A stretch of DNA of 28,421 nucleotides from Borrelia puertoricensis (GCF_023035875.1 NZ_CP075381.1:1-28421); one strand, 5' to 3'. Shown: positions 6,730 through 15,291, numbered from the stretch's first letter. Notes: a model not told the origin generated them from the letters alone. A program made the numbers and translations.

Positions 6730-7608
6730 TTAAGTTTGAATATCAATAAGTAATCTATCAGTGAGACTGAAGTTAAGTATTTCTGATGGACTGATTTCAA
6801 TATCTTGATTCTCTTTAAAATCACTTGTGCTAATGTTACTTATACTTGTCTCAGGATTGTCTTTAATGCAGGCATTAATTTTAAGTCCTTGAATGCCTTT
6901 TATCTCATTAACCGGAGCAGTAAAATCTTGATATTCAAAACTAATTCCCATGTCAGAGTAATTATTATTGATAATTCTCCTGTATATTTCTCTTATTTGC
7001 ATGTCGATATTGAGATAAATGTGATTTTTAAGGTCCAGTTTGTATTTTACTTTAAGATAGATATATTTAGTCTTTCCTAGAGAAACTTTATAAGATTTGG
7101 TTTGGTTGTGGCTATTTATTCCATCAATATCAATATCACCTTCTAAGATAGTACCACTAGGAATAGTGCTATAAAGTACTTCCCAAAGGTTTGCTTTGAA
7201 TGTAGAATCTTTAATTGTGTTCTTAGAGTCGTTTAAGATGGTATCATTAACAATAAGATAAATATTAGCTTTGCCTGCTGTGCTTACAATGTTAACGTAT
7301 TTTACATCTGGTAAGTTCAGTATAGCATTTCTTAATGCTTCATGAGTGGTGCTTTTAACACTTATATGAGACTCTATAGCCTTCCAATACTCACCTTGTG
7401 GTTTAAGTTTATCCATAAAAAGGTTAAGTTCATTAATTATTTGTTCCTCTACTGTAGCAAGAGAAGCAGCTATTATGTTGTAAATGGATGATGGGTCATC
7501 TTTTATCACAATACCGTGTGTCTGTTTTAAATATTCTCTCTTTGTGTTAATTATTTGTGAGATATTTTGTTTTAGAATGCCGAAATTATTATCAAAAGCA
7601 ATACTCAT
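6730..7608 (-). CDS. Baseplate J-like protein (DUF276)
   Basis: A 292-residue protein. The N-terminal 'GIVIKDDPSSIYNIIAASLATVEEQIINELN' and the following 'THEALRNAILNLPDVKYVNIVSTAGKANIYLIV' region follow the pattern of baseplate J/gp47-like proteins that form the wedge of contractile tails. The start is ATG at 7608: GGAG is eight bases upstream and the ATG overlaps the stop of the preceding gene (ATGA). A TTG two codons earlier lies too close to the same GGAG. The order gp25-like then J-like then I-like is the standard baseplate wedge order, which strengthens the call. Confidence 0.75.
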   Translation of the reverse strand: MSIAFDNNFGILKQNISQIINTKREYLKQTHGIVIKDDPSSIYNIIAASLATVEEQIINELNLFMDKLKPQGEYWKAIESHISVKSTTHEALRNAILNLPDVKYVNIVSTAGKANIYLIVNDTILNDSKNTIKDSTFKANLWEVLYSTIPSGTILEGDIDIDGINSHNQTKSYKVSLGKTKYIYLKVKYKLDLKNHIYLNIDMQIREIYRRIINNNYSDMGISFEYQDFTAPVNEIKGIQGLKINACIKDNPETSISNISTSDFKENQDIEISPSEILNFSLTDRLLIDIQT

Positions 7609-7937
7609 ATGCAAATCTCCATTTGAAAAGAATCACCAGGAAAATAGAGAGTAATTTGTAATATTTTTGAGTTTATATTAATGTTAACTCCAGTAAGATC
7701 AATTTCCAGTTCTTGGGCAACAGAGTAGAGATAATATTTAATTTGCTCTAGAGTGCCAAGCTTACATAATTTAAGGATATGTGTATAATCAAATCCCCAT
7801 GTTGGATTTAGAGCAAGACTTCCTTTAGGGGTTTTAAGGAAAATAAATAATCTTTGTTTTTGCTCTTCTATTCCATCAGCAATCTGTAAGTCTGAGCCTG
7901 ATACTAAATTAAACTGCAAATCAACCTTTAAATCCAT
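7605..7937 (-). CDS. gp25/W-like baseplate wedge protein
   Basis: A 110-residue protein. It has the characteristic gp25 pattern: 'IADGIEEQKQRLFIFLKTPKGSLALNPTWGFDYTHIL' (about 20-55), with the conserved Thr-Pro-x-Gly and Trp-Gly-Phe, followed by a helix and a beta-strand pair. gp25-like proteins connect tail sheath and baseplate and trigger contraction, so this supports a contractile tail. It is translationally coupled to the J-like gene by an ATGA overlap. The 67-base gap after the upstream gene holds no clear signal. Confidence 0.75.
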   Translation of the reverse strand: MDLKVDLQFNLVSGSDLQIADGIEEQKQRLFIFLKTPKGSLALNPTWGFDYTHILKLCKLGTLEQIKYYLYSVAQELEIDLTGVNININSKILQITLYFPGDSFQMEICI

Positions 7938-8004
7938 ACTAACCTATGTAAATCAATCTTTAACCTTTAACTTAAAGGAAATGTATAACAAAAATATCAA
8001 AAAA

Positions 8005-8529
8005 CTAATTAAATAAATTATTAATTTTGCTATTTATTTTTGATGTATAGTAAGAGAGAGAAGAGTAATCAATGCTTGAATTTCCTATAATTCTTAAGTT
8101 ATTAATAGCATTTACTATTGCCTCTAAGATGTCTTTAAGACTAGTTATCTCATTACGTATATCCAACTTATGTTTAGCATATATTTTAAGATGCTTAGGG
8201 TCAATTGCACTTAATATATAAAAATGATGCTTATCAAAATATATATTGTCATCTGTATTAAATAGATTAATACTTGATTGAAGAAGTACTACTCTGTCAT
8301 CTTTGTGAAGACTTAGATTGATATTTGATATATTACGAGTGTGAATCTCAAGTCCTTTATATTCTTCAATGTCTACAATACCTTCTTGAGTATCGCTGTT
8401 AAATGATTTTATAATTCCTATTTTTGATATGCATATATTGTTAGCTATCCATTCTTTGCTCTCTTCTTGAGTTAAAGCAGAACCAGACATGCTCTGATTC
8501 ATTCTATAAATTTCATAATTAAAGTTCAT
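8005..8529 (-). CDS. Putative baseplate hub/spike protein (DUF777)
   Basis: A 174-residue protein of the Borrelia DUF777 family. Residues ~36-110 look like a small OB-fold ('KIGIIKSFNSDTQEGIVDIEEYKGLEIHTRNI', 'DDRVVLLQS', 'HHFYILSAI'), as in the first domain of many membrane-piercing spike proteins. The C-terminal ~50 residues are helical. GGAGAGGA sits directly in front of the ATG. The position between the DUF693 hub-like protein and gp25 is consistent with a spike. Spike assignment is an inference from fold pattern and order. Confidence 0.6.
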   Translation of the reverse strand: MNFNYEIYRMNQSMSGSALTQEESKEWIANNICISKIGIIKSFNSDTQEGIVDIEEYKGLEIHTRNISNINLSLHKDDRVVLLQSSINLFNTDDNIYFDKHHFYILSAIDPKHLKIYAKHKLDIRNEITSLKDILEAIVNAINNLRIIGNSSIDYSSLSYYTSKINSKINNLFN

Positions 8530-8539
8530 ATCCTCTCCT

Positions 8540-9481
8540 TTATTTCATTTTTAGATGATTAATGTCATCATAAAGCTTTAAGTTAAGTGAACATTCACCA
8601 GAATTGCTTAGAGAAGCATTAGTTTCACAAATCGTGCTCTTTATTATATTCCCCAAAGAATCTCTAAATGATACTCTGTCACCAACTTTTAATTTATGAG
8701 TATAAGTAAGCTTTGCTCTCCAATATATAAGTCTTATATTAAGAGTAGTGCCTATAGTAATTTCTTGCTTTGGGATAAATTCAAGACCATAATCTTCAAG
8801 TGACTCATAATGAGCATCAGGACCGGTTAATTGATGATTTGTGAATATGAAATTACATTCAACCAAATCAACTCCATTACCAACATCAGCAATAACATTT
8901 TGTATATATTTTTTAGATAATTTTTCTATAAATTCTTTTGGAGTTCTAGCATAAATATGCTCTTCTATGATTTTAAGTCTGTCATTAGTGCTCATATTGA
9001 TTATATTTCTACCCGGAAAGGCAAAGTTTATAGCGTCCTGGACCGTCATTCCTTTAAATTGTTTTGTTTCAAGTTCTCGGTTAAAGAAATTACTCTTTGA
9101 TGCTAAATGAAGTTCAAGCTCTATGCTAAAATCACCACTAGGATAGTCACTGCTCATTGGGACTCCCAGATAACCTGCCATAATAAATGTAAATGAGTCT
9201 TCATGAGCAAATTTTTTATAGTATATCTTTACAATATCTCCTTCATGTATGTGATTGTTGAAATCGAGGTGTAAATTCCAAAGAACAAGTTTGGCTTGTT
9301 TTGCCCTTACAAAATTGTAACTTGAATAGACATTAGATATTGAGATATCAACATAAATACCATGTTGTGTGTTGATAATGATTTTAGGAGAGTGTTCTGG
9401 TGTTGCATCACCAGTAATATTTTTATTTGAGCTAATAGTAGAGTAAAATTCAATCTTAAAATCATATTTAAGTAATATCAC
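8540..9481 (-). CDS. Putative baseplate hub protein (DUF693)
   Basis: A 313-residue protein of the Borrelia DUF693 family, resembling baseplate hub/late-control-D-type proteins in size, beta-rich composition and position. 'YGLEFIPKQEITIG' and a C-terminal segment 'YTHKLKVGDRVSFRDSLG' suit hub domains. The start is GTG at 9481, because AAAGGA lies seven bases upstream across the end of the previous gene. The frame stays open 24 codons further up, but that would give an unlikely 68-base overlap. Function is inferred from context. Confidence 0.65.
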   Translation of the reverse strand: MILLKYDFKIEFYSTISSNKNITGDATPEHSPKIIINTQHGIYVDISISNVYSSYNFVRAKQAKLVLWNLHLDFNNHIHEGDIVKIYYKKFAHEDSFTFIMAGYLGVPMSSDYPSGDFSIELELHLASKSNFFNRELETKQFKGMTVQDAINFAFPGRNIINMSTNDRLKIIEEHIYARTPKEFIEKLSKKYIQNVIADVGNGVDLVECNFIFTNHQLTGPDAHYESLEDYGLEFIPKQEITIGTTLNIRLIYWRAKLTYTHKLKVGDRVSFRDSLGNIIKSTICETNASLSNSGECSLNLKLYDDINHLKMK

Positions 9482-9485
9482 AAGC

Positions 9486-10046
9486 TTATCCTTTGTATTT
9501 ATCCAAATGAAAGGTTTTAATAACTTCCATGTTAAGATTAAGCTCAACTTCATCTATGAAAGGCACATCTTTAAATGTTAAGGAAGTAATTACAACTAAT
9601 TCTTTAATGCCAAAAGTTGGACTATAAGCAGTAAAGGGAACTTGTGCTTGAAGTCTACCAGCCAGTTGTTCTTTAACTAAATTACTATCAAATTCAAGTA
9701 GTGAGTTACCAAAAGGAGTTAATTTCAGTGGAGCTAACATATTCTTATAAAGACTTGTAAGTACACCACCATTTAAAGCAATAACTTCTCCTGTAAGTAC
9801 AGGGTTATAACTTACATATTCAGCTTTCCTTAAGTAATAATTAATTACAGGACGTTTGGAACATGTGGTGTTATAAGTACGAGTTATAAGTTCAAATTTA
9901 GGTTTAATAAAGAATAATTGGGGCAAATACCCAAGTCCCTTAAGATCAGGTCTTGGGAAGAGAACAATAAAATTATCTGTGCTAAATAAAGCAAATATTT
10001 GTGTTACAGTATCTTTAATAATTTGAAATATTTCCATAGGTTGCAT
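9486..10046 (-). CDS. Putative tail protein downstream of tape measure (DUF792)
   Basis: A 186-residue protein of the Borrelia DUF792 family. It follows the tape measure gene, where contractile phages encode a LysM-less tail/baseplate connector. GGGAG is six bases before the ATG. The C-terminal half ('TFGIKELVVITSLTFKDVPFIDEVELNLNMEVIKTF') is beta-rich. No catalytic motif is visible, and the exact role is unknown. Confidence 0.6.
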   Translation of the reverse strand: MQPMEIFQIIKDTVTQIFALFSTDNFIVLFPRPDLKGLGYLPQLFFIKPKFELITRTYNTTCSKRPVINYYLRKAEYVSYNPVLTGEVIALNGGVLTSLYKNMLAPLKLTPFGNSLLEFDSNLVKEQLAGRLQAQVPFTAYSPTFGIKELVVITSLTFKDVPFIDEVELNLNMEVIKTFHLDKYKG

Positions 10047-10061
10047 AAATGTCTCCCTATT

Positions 10062-11327
10062 TTAAGTACCACTGGGAGGAGTAGTAATAGATTTATCTTC
10101 ATGAGTAATTTTTGATAAGCTCTCACCACTATCTCCTCCCATCCATAAGGGCAATATTGATTTAAGTCTTGCAATAAGTCTATCTAAACTAAAAATGCTT
10201 TTAATTCCGTTTATTATAGGATCAACGATATCTTTATGAAAGTTAAATTCATTTATCTTTTTAAGTGCTTTAGCAGAAAAATCCATTAAAGGTGTTAATG
10301 TGGACGCAGTTAATTTTTTTAATTCTTCATCTATCTTATCCATACTACTTGTTGCAGAGTCATAAGAGCTTGTAGTATTTGTGAGATTTAATTCGTTAAA
10401 ATCACTTAGCACGTCATCAAGTTTTGTTATTCTTGAACCCATATCGTGAAAAGTATCCTGTTGCCATTTACGCTCAGCATGTTCAAGATACTTGTTACCA
10501 AATTTATCAAATTGACTCATTAAATTAAAGATTGAACCACCTTCGCCGCGTAATAAGTCAACCACGGAAGAGATAGCATCATCACTTGATGAGAGTCCAC
10601 TAGCCTTAAGTTTAGCTGCTAGTTCTACTGCTTTAAGTAAATTAGTTTCATTCTCTAGTCCAGCATTCTTAAGAGTGCTTTTAATAACAGCAGCTTTATT
10701 TAAGAATTCTTCTTGGGTTGTTCCCCTTTCAAATGTTTTAATTCTCGATATAGTATTTAATAGCTTGCCTTTTTCAGTTGTGTTGAAAATTCTAGAGTTT
10801 AGGGTACCTATTCGTTTTCTTTCTGAAGCATCTTTTACTGATGATTTTGCAAATGCAAACATATTAGAGGAAGCACCTTTAATGGAACTAGCTATTATAT
10901 TACCAATTGCACTTCCTATAGCGATTTTAGAAGTCAAATTGTTTTTTTTTATTAAATTTTGTTTTATTTTAGAGTTTTCTTTAAGTGACTTAAATTCTAA
11001 ATTACGTAAGTCTTTAGTAGACATGGTAGAACGTCTAAAAGCTTCACGTCTAGCTTTTTCAAAGCTGTGTCCTTGCTTCATTAGTTTTTTAGTTTCAGAG
11101 AGTCTAAATTTCTCTACTCGCTCTCTTAAACGTTCATATTTATTTTGTTTTGCAAGTTCTGCATTTTTATCTTTTAAATTAGCTTTAATTATATCTTTCG
11201 TACTTTTGAGAGAAGAAAGTTTGGGTTTTAAGTTCTCTTCTAATTTTGATATGTCTCTCTCTAATGTTTTTTTCGTTGATGCATGATCGAGTATACCTTT
11301 AAATTTAATGGTAAATTTATTATCCAT
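10062..11327 (-). CDS. Putative tail tape measure protein (DUF759)
   Basis: A 421-residue protein of the Borrelia DUF759 family. The N-terminal ~130 residues are highly charged helices, probably a coiled coil, rich in Lys/Glu/Arg. A hydrophobic Gly/Ala/Ile segment follows at about 135-160 ('SKIAIGSAIGNIIASSIKG'), then mixed helices. This layout, and its place after two small overlapping genes and before baseplate genes, is that of a tape measure protein. By the usual ~1.5 Angstrom per residue rule, 421 residues would imply a tail of roughly 60 nm; that is an inference. AAGGA precedes the ATG by five bases. Confidence 0.7.
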   Translation of the reverse strand: MDNKFTIKFKGILDHASTKKTLERDISKLEENLKPKLSSLKSTKDIIKANLKDKNAELAKQNKYERLRERVEKFRLSETKKLMKQGHSFEKARREAFRRSTMSTKDLRNLEFKSLKENSKIKQNLIKKNNLTSKIAIGSAIGNIIASSIKGASSNMFAFAKSSVKDASERKRIGTLNSRIFNTTEKGKLLNTISRIKTFERGTTQEEFLNKAAVIKSTLKNAGLENETNLLKAVELAAKLKASGLSSSDDAISSVVDLLRGEGGSIFNLMSQFDKFGNKYLEHAERKWQQDTFHDMGSRITKLDDVLSDFNELNLTNTTSSYDSATSSMDKIDEELKKLTASTLTPLMDFSAKALKKINEFNFHKDIVDPIINGIKSIFSLDRLIARLKSILPLWMGGDSGESLSKITHEDKSITTPPSGT

Positions 11328-11335
11328 AAGTGTCC

Positions 11336-11560
11336 TTATTTAGATAAAATCAGTTCAAGTATTTCCTTCTCTATCTTAGCTTCAGCAATTTTGCTTACTT
11401 CTATAAATTCATCGTATGTCATACATTTAATTTCTTTGTATGAACAGATATTTGTTATTATTGGTAGCCAATATTTATGTCTTTTTATATCGTCAATTAA
11501 AGCAAAGTAACGAGTACGAGTAGCATTAATACTCTCAACAAATTTATCTATATGTTTCAT
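11336..11560 (-). CDS. Small tail assembly protein candidate (DUF1322)
   Basis: A 74-residue helical protein of the Borrelia DUF1322 family, between the DUF1473 gene and the tape measure. It overlaps the end of the DUF1473 gene by 17 bases in another frame. An AAAGG seven bases from the ATG shows it can be translated on its own. Its position matches the second of the paired tail assembly chaperones (gpG/gpGT type) found upstream of tape measure genes. I see no convincing slippery sequence that would fuse the two. Confidence 0.6.
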   Translation of the reverse strand: MKHIDKFVESINATRTRYFALIDDIKRHKYWLPIITNICSYKEIKCMTYDEFIEVSKIAEAKIEKEILELILSK

Positions 11561-11990
11561 TATTAGCCTTTGATTTAAGTTTTGAAATTACACATTCATA
11601 ATTAAATTCATCGGTAATGTAATCAAAAGTAACAAAATCACCAACATTATTCTCATATTCTTTAAGAAAAAGGAGGGCTGGTTTTTTAAATTCTGAGTCT
11701 AAATGAAATGTATTAAACTCTATAGAATAAAGAATAGCAATAAGATAATCTTTATAATAACTTATGAATTCTCTATTGTAATCCAGTATTACGTAAAACT
11801 CATCTAAAAACCCGGGTTTGATCATTAAATTAGTTATTTCTTTCAAATACTTAACATCATTAAGTTTATTTATGGCTTCTTCTTGATTAAATCCAAGTAT
11901 AGAGTCCCACGTATAAACAGGTAATACTTTTATTTGGTATTCATAAGTTTTATCTTTGCTTAATATGTTCATTTTATATCTTGTAATCAT
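11544..11990 (-). CDS. Tail assembly protein candidate (DUF1473)
   Basis: A 148-residue acidic, mixed alpha/beta protein of the Borrelia DUF1473 family, directly after the tail tube gene. The order tube, this protein, a small overlapping protein, tape measure is the classical arrangement of a tail assembly chaperone. AAAGGA lies six bases before the ATG at 11990. Function is inferred from order only. Confidence 0.6.
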   Translation of the reverse strand: MITRYKMNILSKDKTYEYQIKVLPVYTWDSILGFNQEEAINKLNDVKYLKEITNLMIKPGFLDEFYVILDYNREFISYYKDYLIAILYSIEFNTFHLDSEFKKPALLFLKEYENNVGDFVTFDYITDEFNYECVISKLKSKANNETYR

Positions 11991-12000
11991 TTTGTGTCCT

Positions 12001-12426
12001 TTAATTTTTAGGTGTTATTTTTTGGCAATTGATAGCTCTAATTTCAAAAGTAACTTTTTCAGCTTCTGCTGAGTAACTTCTTGATGGTTCTTCAGTAAAT
12101 ACAGCACAGTTACTGATTATTTTTGTTGTTATTCTATCATTAAATACCAAATCCATCATTTTATCTTCTTTACTTACATTCATGTTGTAAAATTGGTCAT
12201 CAGAGAGTTGAGTTAGTAATATGTAATCATGACTACCAAGTGTTACTTCAATACTAAATATATAAGTAATGGTTTTTGGATCTCGAAGACTGATAACAGG
12301 CATTCCTCTGTCTTCATTACTAATTACTGCTCTAGTTGTAGGTTCACTTGTAAGTTCTAATTTTCCACTATTAATTTGCTTTCCTGCAATAGAGAGATAA
12401 ACTTCCTTTAAATCATATAATCCCAT
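12001..12426 (-). CDS. Putative tail tube protein (DUF1463)
   Basis: A 141-residue protein of the Borrelia DUF1463 family. The pattern 'LYDLKEVYLSIAGKQINSG' at the start, 'SLRDPKTITYIFSIEVTLGSHDYILLTQLSDDQFYNMNV' in the middle, and a beta-rich end with 'NCAVFTEEPSRSYSAEAEKVTFEI' is that of myovirus-type tail tube proteins, which repeat the form 'tube protein with dG..tv.l..tS..n..L'. It follows the sheath gene, as expected. GGAGGAG lies in front of the ATG, one of the strongest ribosome binding sites of the operon, fitting a protein made in many copies. Confidence 0.7.
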   Translation of the reverse strand: MGLYDLKEVYLSIAGKQINSGKLELTSEPTTRAVISNEDRGMPVISLRDPKTITYIFSIEVTLGSHDYILLTQLSDDQFYNMNVSKEDKMMDLVFNDRITTKIISNCAVFTEEPSRSYSAEAEKVTFEIRAINCQKITPKN

Positions 12427-12435
12427 ATCTCCTCC

Positions 12436-13554
12436 TTAATTTTCGAGTTTATTTAAGTAATCAGTTATATCTTTGGTTGTAATAATGAAAGATACTGAGT
12501 TGATACTGTAGTTATAAGTAATATCAATAGTTAGTTCTAATTTAAGTTGTGGTGATGGTGAGAGTATAATATTTAAGTTTGAGTAGCTTACAATAAGTCC
12601 TCTCTCTATATATCTCTTTAGTAAGCATTCAATTGCTGATGTATATGCATTATCTCTTGCTCCAGATAATTGCATGTTAGATAATTTACTATTTTGTCTA
12701 TTATTAATATTCCAAATTCTAATAAGTTCAATTATTGCTTCTTGTTTTATATAGTGATAAGTAAATAACTGGTCAATAGGATTTCCTGCAAGATCAACTC
12801 CTTCTTTAAATGCTGATACTTTATCAAGACCTGTTTCGTTAAGATAAGAATAGAAATTAATATTTGCAGTTCTTAGTTTAGTTATTACTTCATCATCAAC
12901 AAGTGGTCTTGCAGCAAGATTCATGCCATATGGATTTACACTGTGAAACATACAAGCTTCATATAAATACTTAGCTGTAAATTTAAGATGTAGATTATCT
13001 CGCTTATTACTATAAATAGCTATATTATTTGTTTTCTCTAGGGAGCTTTTATCTTTAAATAGCTCTTTTATTTCACTCTCTTTAGTAGAGAAAATAAAGA
13101 AAGTATCTGGCATCTTGAATTTCAAGTAATCATCTTTGTATACAACTAGCCCGTCATCACCATTATTATCTTTATCATAAGTATTAATTAGAACAACAAA
13201 TGAATGTCTGTGTGTTTTAAGATAAGTTTTAATAGTCTCAGGTTTATCTTTATAAATAAAGAGCATAGCTGATTTTAATGCTACACTTGGAGAATTAAAG
13301 AAATCAGACATAGTATTCTTTAACATCTCCTTCTCTTTGTTAAAATCATCCTCTCCATTACTATCTTCCTTTTCTAATGCTTCTATTTGCTTTTCATAGT
13401 TATTTATTGTAAGATTTAAGACTTTATAATTTGTACTATCTTTATTCACATTAATTTTTAATGTTTTATAAACTAGTAACGGAGAATAATAGTTTATTGT
13501 TGTGTTATGTACTTTATTATTAATTAGATTTACACTAATTGTATCTTGTGGCAA
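12436..13554 (-). CDS. Putative contractile tail sheath protein (DUF787)
   Basis: A 372-residue protein of the Borrelia DUF787 family. The second half has the sheath pattern: 'ITKLRTANINFYSYLNETGLDKVSAFKEGVDLAGNPIDQLFTYHYIKQEAIIELIRIWN', then a helical stretch and a closing beta-rich C-terminus. Together with tube and gp25-like proteins this indicates a contractile (myovirus-like) tail, consistent with phiBB-1 particles. I place the start at TTG 13554, because AGGAG is seven bases upstream. A TTG seven codons earlier (13575) lies upstream of that same ribosome binding site and is less likely. The start remains an assumption. Confidence 0.7.
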   Translation of the reverse strand: MPQDTISVNLINNKVHNTTINYYSPLLVYKTLKINVNKDSTNYKVLNLTINNYEKQIEALEKEDSNGEDDFNKEKEMLKNTMSDFFNSPSVALKSAMLFIYKDKPETIKTYLKTHRHSFVVLINTYDKDNNGDDGLVVYKDDYLKFKMPDTFFIFSTKESEIKELFKDKSSLEKTNNIAIYSNKRDNLHLKFTAKYLYEACMFHSVNPYGMNLAARPLVDDEVITKLRTANINFYSYLNETGLDKVSAFKEGVDLAGNPIDQLFTYHYIKQEAIIELIRIWNINNRQNSKLSNMQLSGARDNAYTSAIECLLKRYIERGLIVSYSNLNIILSPSPQLKLELTIDITYNYSINSVSFIITTKDITDYLNKLEN

Positions 13555-13558
13555 AGTA

Positions 13559-14077
13559 TTACTCCTTCCTTTCAAATATTTGGATTCCAGCTTTAAAACT
13601 AGCTGATGAGCTATAAGCAGTGTTACTACATTTTGTTCCCAAAGTAATGAGACCTGTATTTTGCATATTAGATGTTGGACGTATATAGATATTGAGATGT
13701 TTTATGTAGTCAGGTTCATGAGCGTCCTTAACTGTGTATTTATTTACTCTGTTATGTAAAAATTCTTTAAGTAAACTATATAAAGTCAACATTCTATTGT
13801 AAGCATCATAGTCATTTGAATTTATTACAAGAGAGATAATAAATATTTGGAAGTTAATATTAAACTCACAAATATTATCATAAAAAGTACCATAATGAGA
13901 GTTGTGAGCAAGTAAGCCATCTTCAGATGTAAATTTAAATGCAATAATATTAGGTTCGCTCGTAGTTATATTAGAGAGTAGATATGGATGATTATATGTA
14001 TTAATAACCTTACATATGTTTTCACTTTTAGCATGAGCATATTCTTTAAAGTCATTTAGTATTTTAATTATATGCAT
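13559..14077 (-). CDS. Putative tail terminator/completion protein (DUF764)
   Basis: A 172-residue protein of the Borrelia DUF764 family, between the HK97-gp10-like neck gene and the sheath, the usual place of the tail terminator. 'ITTSEPNIIAFKFTSEDG' and 'FNINFQIFIISLVINSNDYDAYNRMLTLYSLLKEFLHN' give the strand-helix pattern expected of that fold. The start is ATG at 14077 with GAGG eight bases upstream; a GTG at 14104 would add nine residues with no ribosome binding site. Role is inferred from order. Confidence 0.6.
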   Translation of the reverse strand: MHIIKILNDFKEYAHAKSENICKVINTYNHPYLLSNITTSEPNIIAFKFTSEDGLLAHNSHYGTFYDNICEFNINFQIFIISLVINSNDYDAYNRMLTLYSLLKEFLHNRVNKYTVKDAHEPDYIKHLNIYIRPTSNMQNTGLITLGTKCSNTAYSSSASFKAGIQIFERKE

Positions 14078-14104
14078 AAGTATAACCTCTAACCCAATAA
14101 GCAC

Positions 14105-14472
14105 TCAATTCACCTTATAACTAATCTCATTTAGCATTCGTGAAGTATCAACAAGAGTAATTTCTGGATTACCACTACCTTTTTTAGTTTTTGCTTAATT
14201 GTATTTGGACTAAGTTCAGGCTTGATTTTATTTGACAATACATAATTTTGATAATAAGTTATAAATGCTTCTCCAATGGCACTCATTCCAGATCTAGGAT
14301 CACGTTTAAATTCATTTTTTATATAATCATTACTGATATATTCTCTAAACTCACAACTAGCAGCAACTTCACTTAAATGTTTACGTACTGGTAAATTATT
14401 AGCGCCAATCTCATGCATGCGTGCAACATTAGCTCTGCCCCCAAACCAACCAACCTCTAACTCTATTTCCAT
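14105..14472 (-). CDS. HK97 gp10-like neck protein, apparently made through a -1 frameshift
   Basis: The unshifted frame from ATG 14472 (AAAGGA six bases upstream) encodes 113 residues, ending at 14131 with an odd 15-residue tail rich in Val/Leu. Residues 1-98 ('VGWFGGRANVARMHEIGANNLPVRKHL') match HK97-gp10-like head-tail proteins. These normally end with a 'LVDTxxMLNxISY' motif. Exactly that motif ('EITLVDTSRMLNEISYKVN') is present in the -1 frame, starting right after AAAAAAG at 14185-14179 and ending at TGA 14105. A -1 shift there yields a 122-residue protein with the complete domain. Alternatives are a one-base loss from an A7 run (true mutation) or a homopolymer sequencing error. Either way the full-length protein is the expected product. 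Confidence 0.75.
14179..14185 (-). promoter_or_regulatory. Candidate -1 ribosomal frameshift site A AAA AAG
   Basis: On the minus strand the codons are CTA AAA AAG, so the heptamer A AAA AAG is in the phase needed for tandem slippage, the same heptamer used in E. coli dnaX. After a -1 slip, reading continues in the frame that encodes the conserved C-terminus of the neck protein. Only a weak 5-bp stem (GTAAT/ATTAC) is visible downstream. Confidence 0.5.
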
Positions 14473-14837
14473 ACAATATCCTTTAAAATTAGTGTTTGGT
14501 AACCAATAGAAGAGTCAATACTTACTATTTCGTAATAATTATCACCTATAGAAATTCTATCTTGAAGATTGAAGATAATATCATCACTTGTATAAAGTTT
14601 AGAGAGTCCTTGTAAATCAAATAAATTTGAGTCATAAATCATCCTTAATTCTTGGGGACTTATATCTATAATAATGCCTGTAAATTCTAAGTAGTCTTCT
14701 TTATTAAATACCCTCTGATAAGAATTATCATCAAGTGTAATAGTTTCAAATTTATATAAACGTAAAGGAGCAGGGGCTTTGTATGTAAATATCATACGTT
14801 GTGACATTTGTGATAACTTATCTCTAAGATTATTCAT
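14463..14837 (-). CDS. Putative head-tail connector/stopper protein (DUF1506)
   Basis: A 124-residue protein of the Borrelia DUF1506 family. The C-terminal part ('LYTSDDIIFNLQDRISIGDNYYEIVSIDSSIGYQTLILKDIVWK') has the small beta-barrel pattern of head-closure/stopper proteins. Its ATG overlaps the upstream stop (TAATG), AGGAG is eight bases upstream, and its 3' end overlaps the next gene by 10 bases. Its place between the adaptor and gp10-like protein fits a stopper. Confidence 0.62.
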   Translation of the reverse strand: MNNLRDKLSQMSQRMIFTYKAPAPLRLYKFETITLDDNSYQRVFNKEDYLEFTGIIIDISPQELRMIYDSNLFDLQGLSKLYTSDDIIFNLQDRISIGDNYYEIVSIDSSIGYQTLILKDIVWK

Positions 14838-15277
14838 TACACAACTCCTATACAGGAAGGAGAAGTAGTATCTCTTTTAACTTTATCTAGATACGCATCA
14901 AATCGTAAACAGAAGTTTTTATTACAACTGTCAGATTGACTAGTATCAGATATAGGGTGATAGTCAATTTCAAGTTCATTGAATTTTTCTCTCTTTATTC
15001 TCTCAAATTCAAGTTCACGGACAATCCCCTTTTTCCTCAGTTCACATCCAATATGATAGTAAGTAAGCAAGAAGATATCATTATAAGTAAGCTTCTCTGA
15101 CTGGATTCCATTAGCTAATAATATTGACTCTAAGAGATTAATTTGCATCATAAAGCTTTGAATAGAAAATTCTTCTATGCTTATTCCCAAAAGGGAAATA
15201 ATATTAGAGTGAAGCCTGCTTATAAATAATTCTTCTTCTTGTCTCTCTATCTCTTGTTGAGCTGTTCTCTGTTGCAT
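14837..15277 (-). CDS. Putative head-tail adaptor (DUF3890)
   Basis: A 146-residue, mainly helical acidic protein of the Borrelia DUF3890 family, first gene after the capsid genes. The helical core 'LTYNDIFLLTYYHIGCELRKKGIVRELEFERIKREKFNELEIDYH' suits the gp6-like adaptor that docks on the portal. The ATG at 15277 has only a weak ribosome binding site. Role is inferred from order and helical content. Confidence 0.58.
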   Translation of the reverse strand: MQQRTAQQEIERQEEELFISRLHSNIISLLGISIEEFSIQSFMMQINLLESILLANGIQSEKLTYNDIFLLTYYHIGCELRKKGIVRELEFERIKREKFNELEIDYHPISDTSQSDSCNKNFCLRFDAYLDKVKRDTTSPSCIGVV

Positions 15278-15291
15278 TACCAGGTTAACCT

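Noticed and set aside
9482..9553. 24-codon N-terminal extension of the DUF693 gene
   Set aside because: It overlaps the end of the upstream gene by 68 bases; a GTG at 9481 with AAAGGA seven bases upstream explains the start better.
10675..11286. A 203-codon open frame on the plus strand
   Set aside because: It lies entirely antisense to the tape measure gene, is Leu/Phe/Ser-rich as expected for the reverse of a Lys/Glu-rich coiled coil, and has no ribosome binding site.
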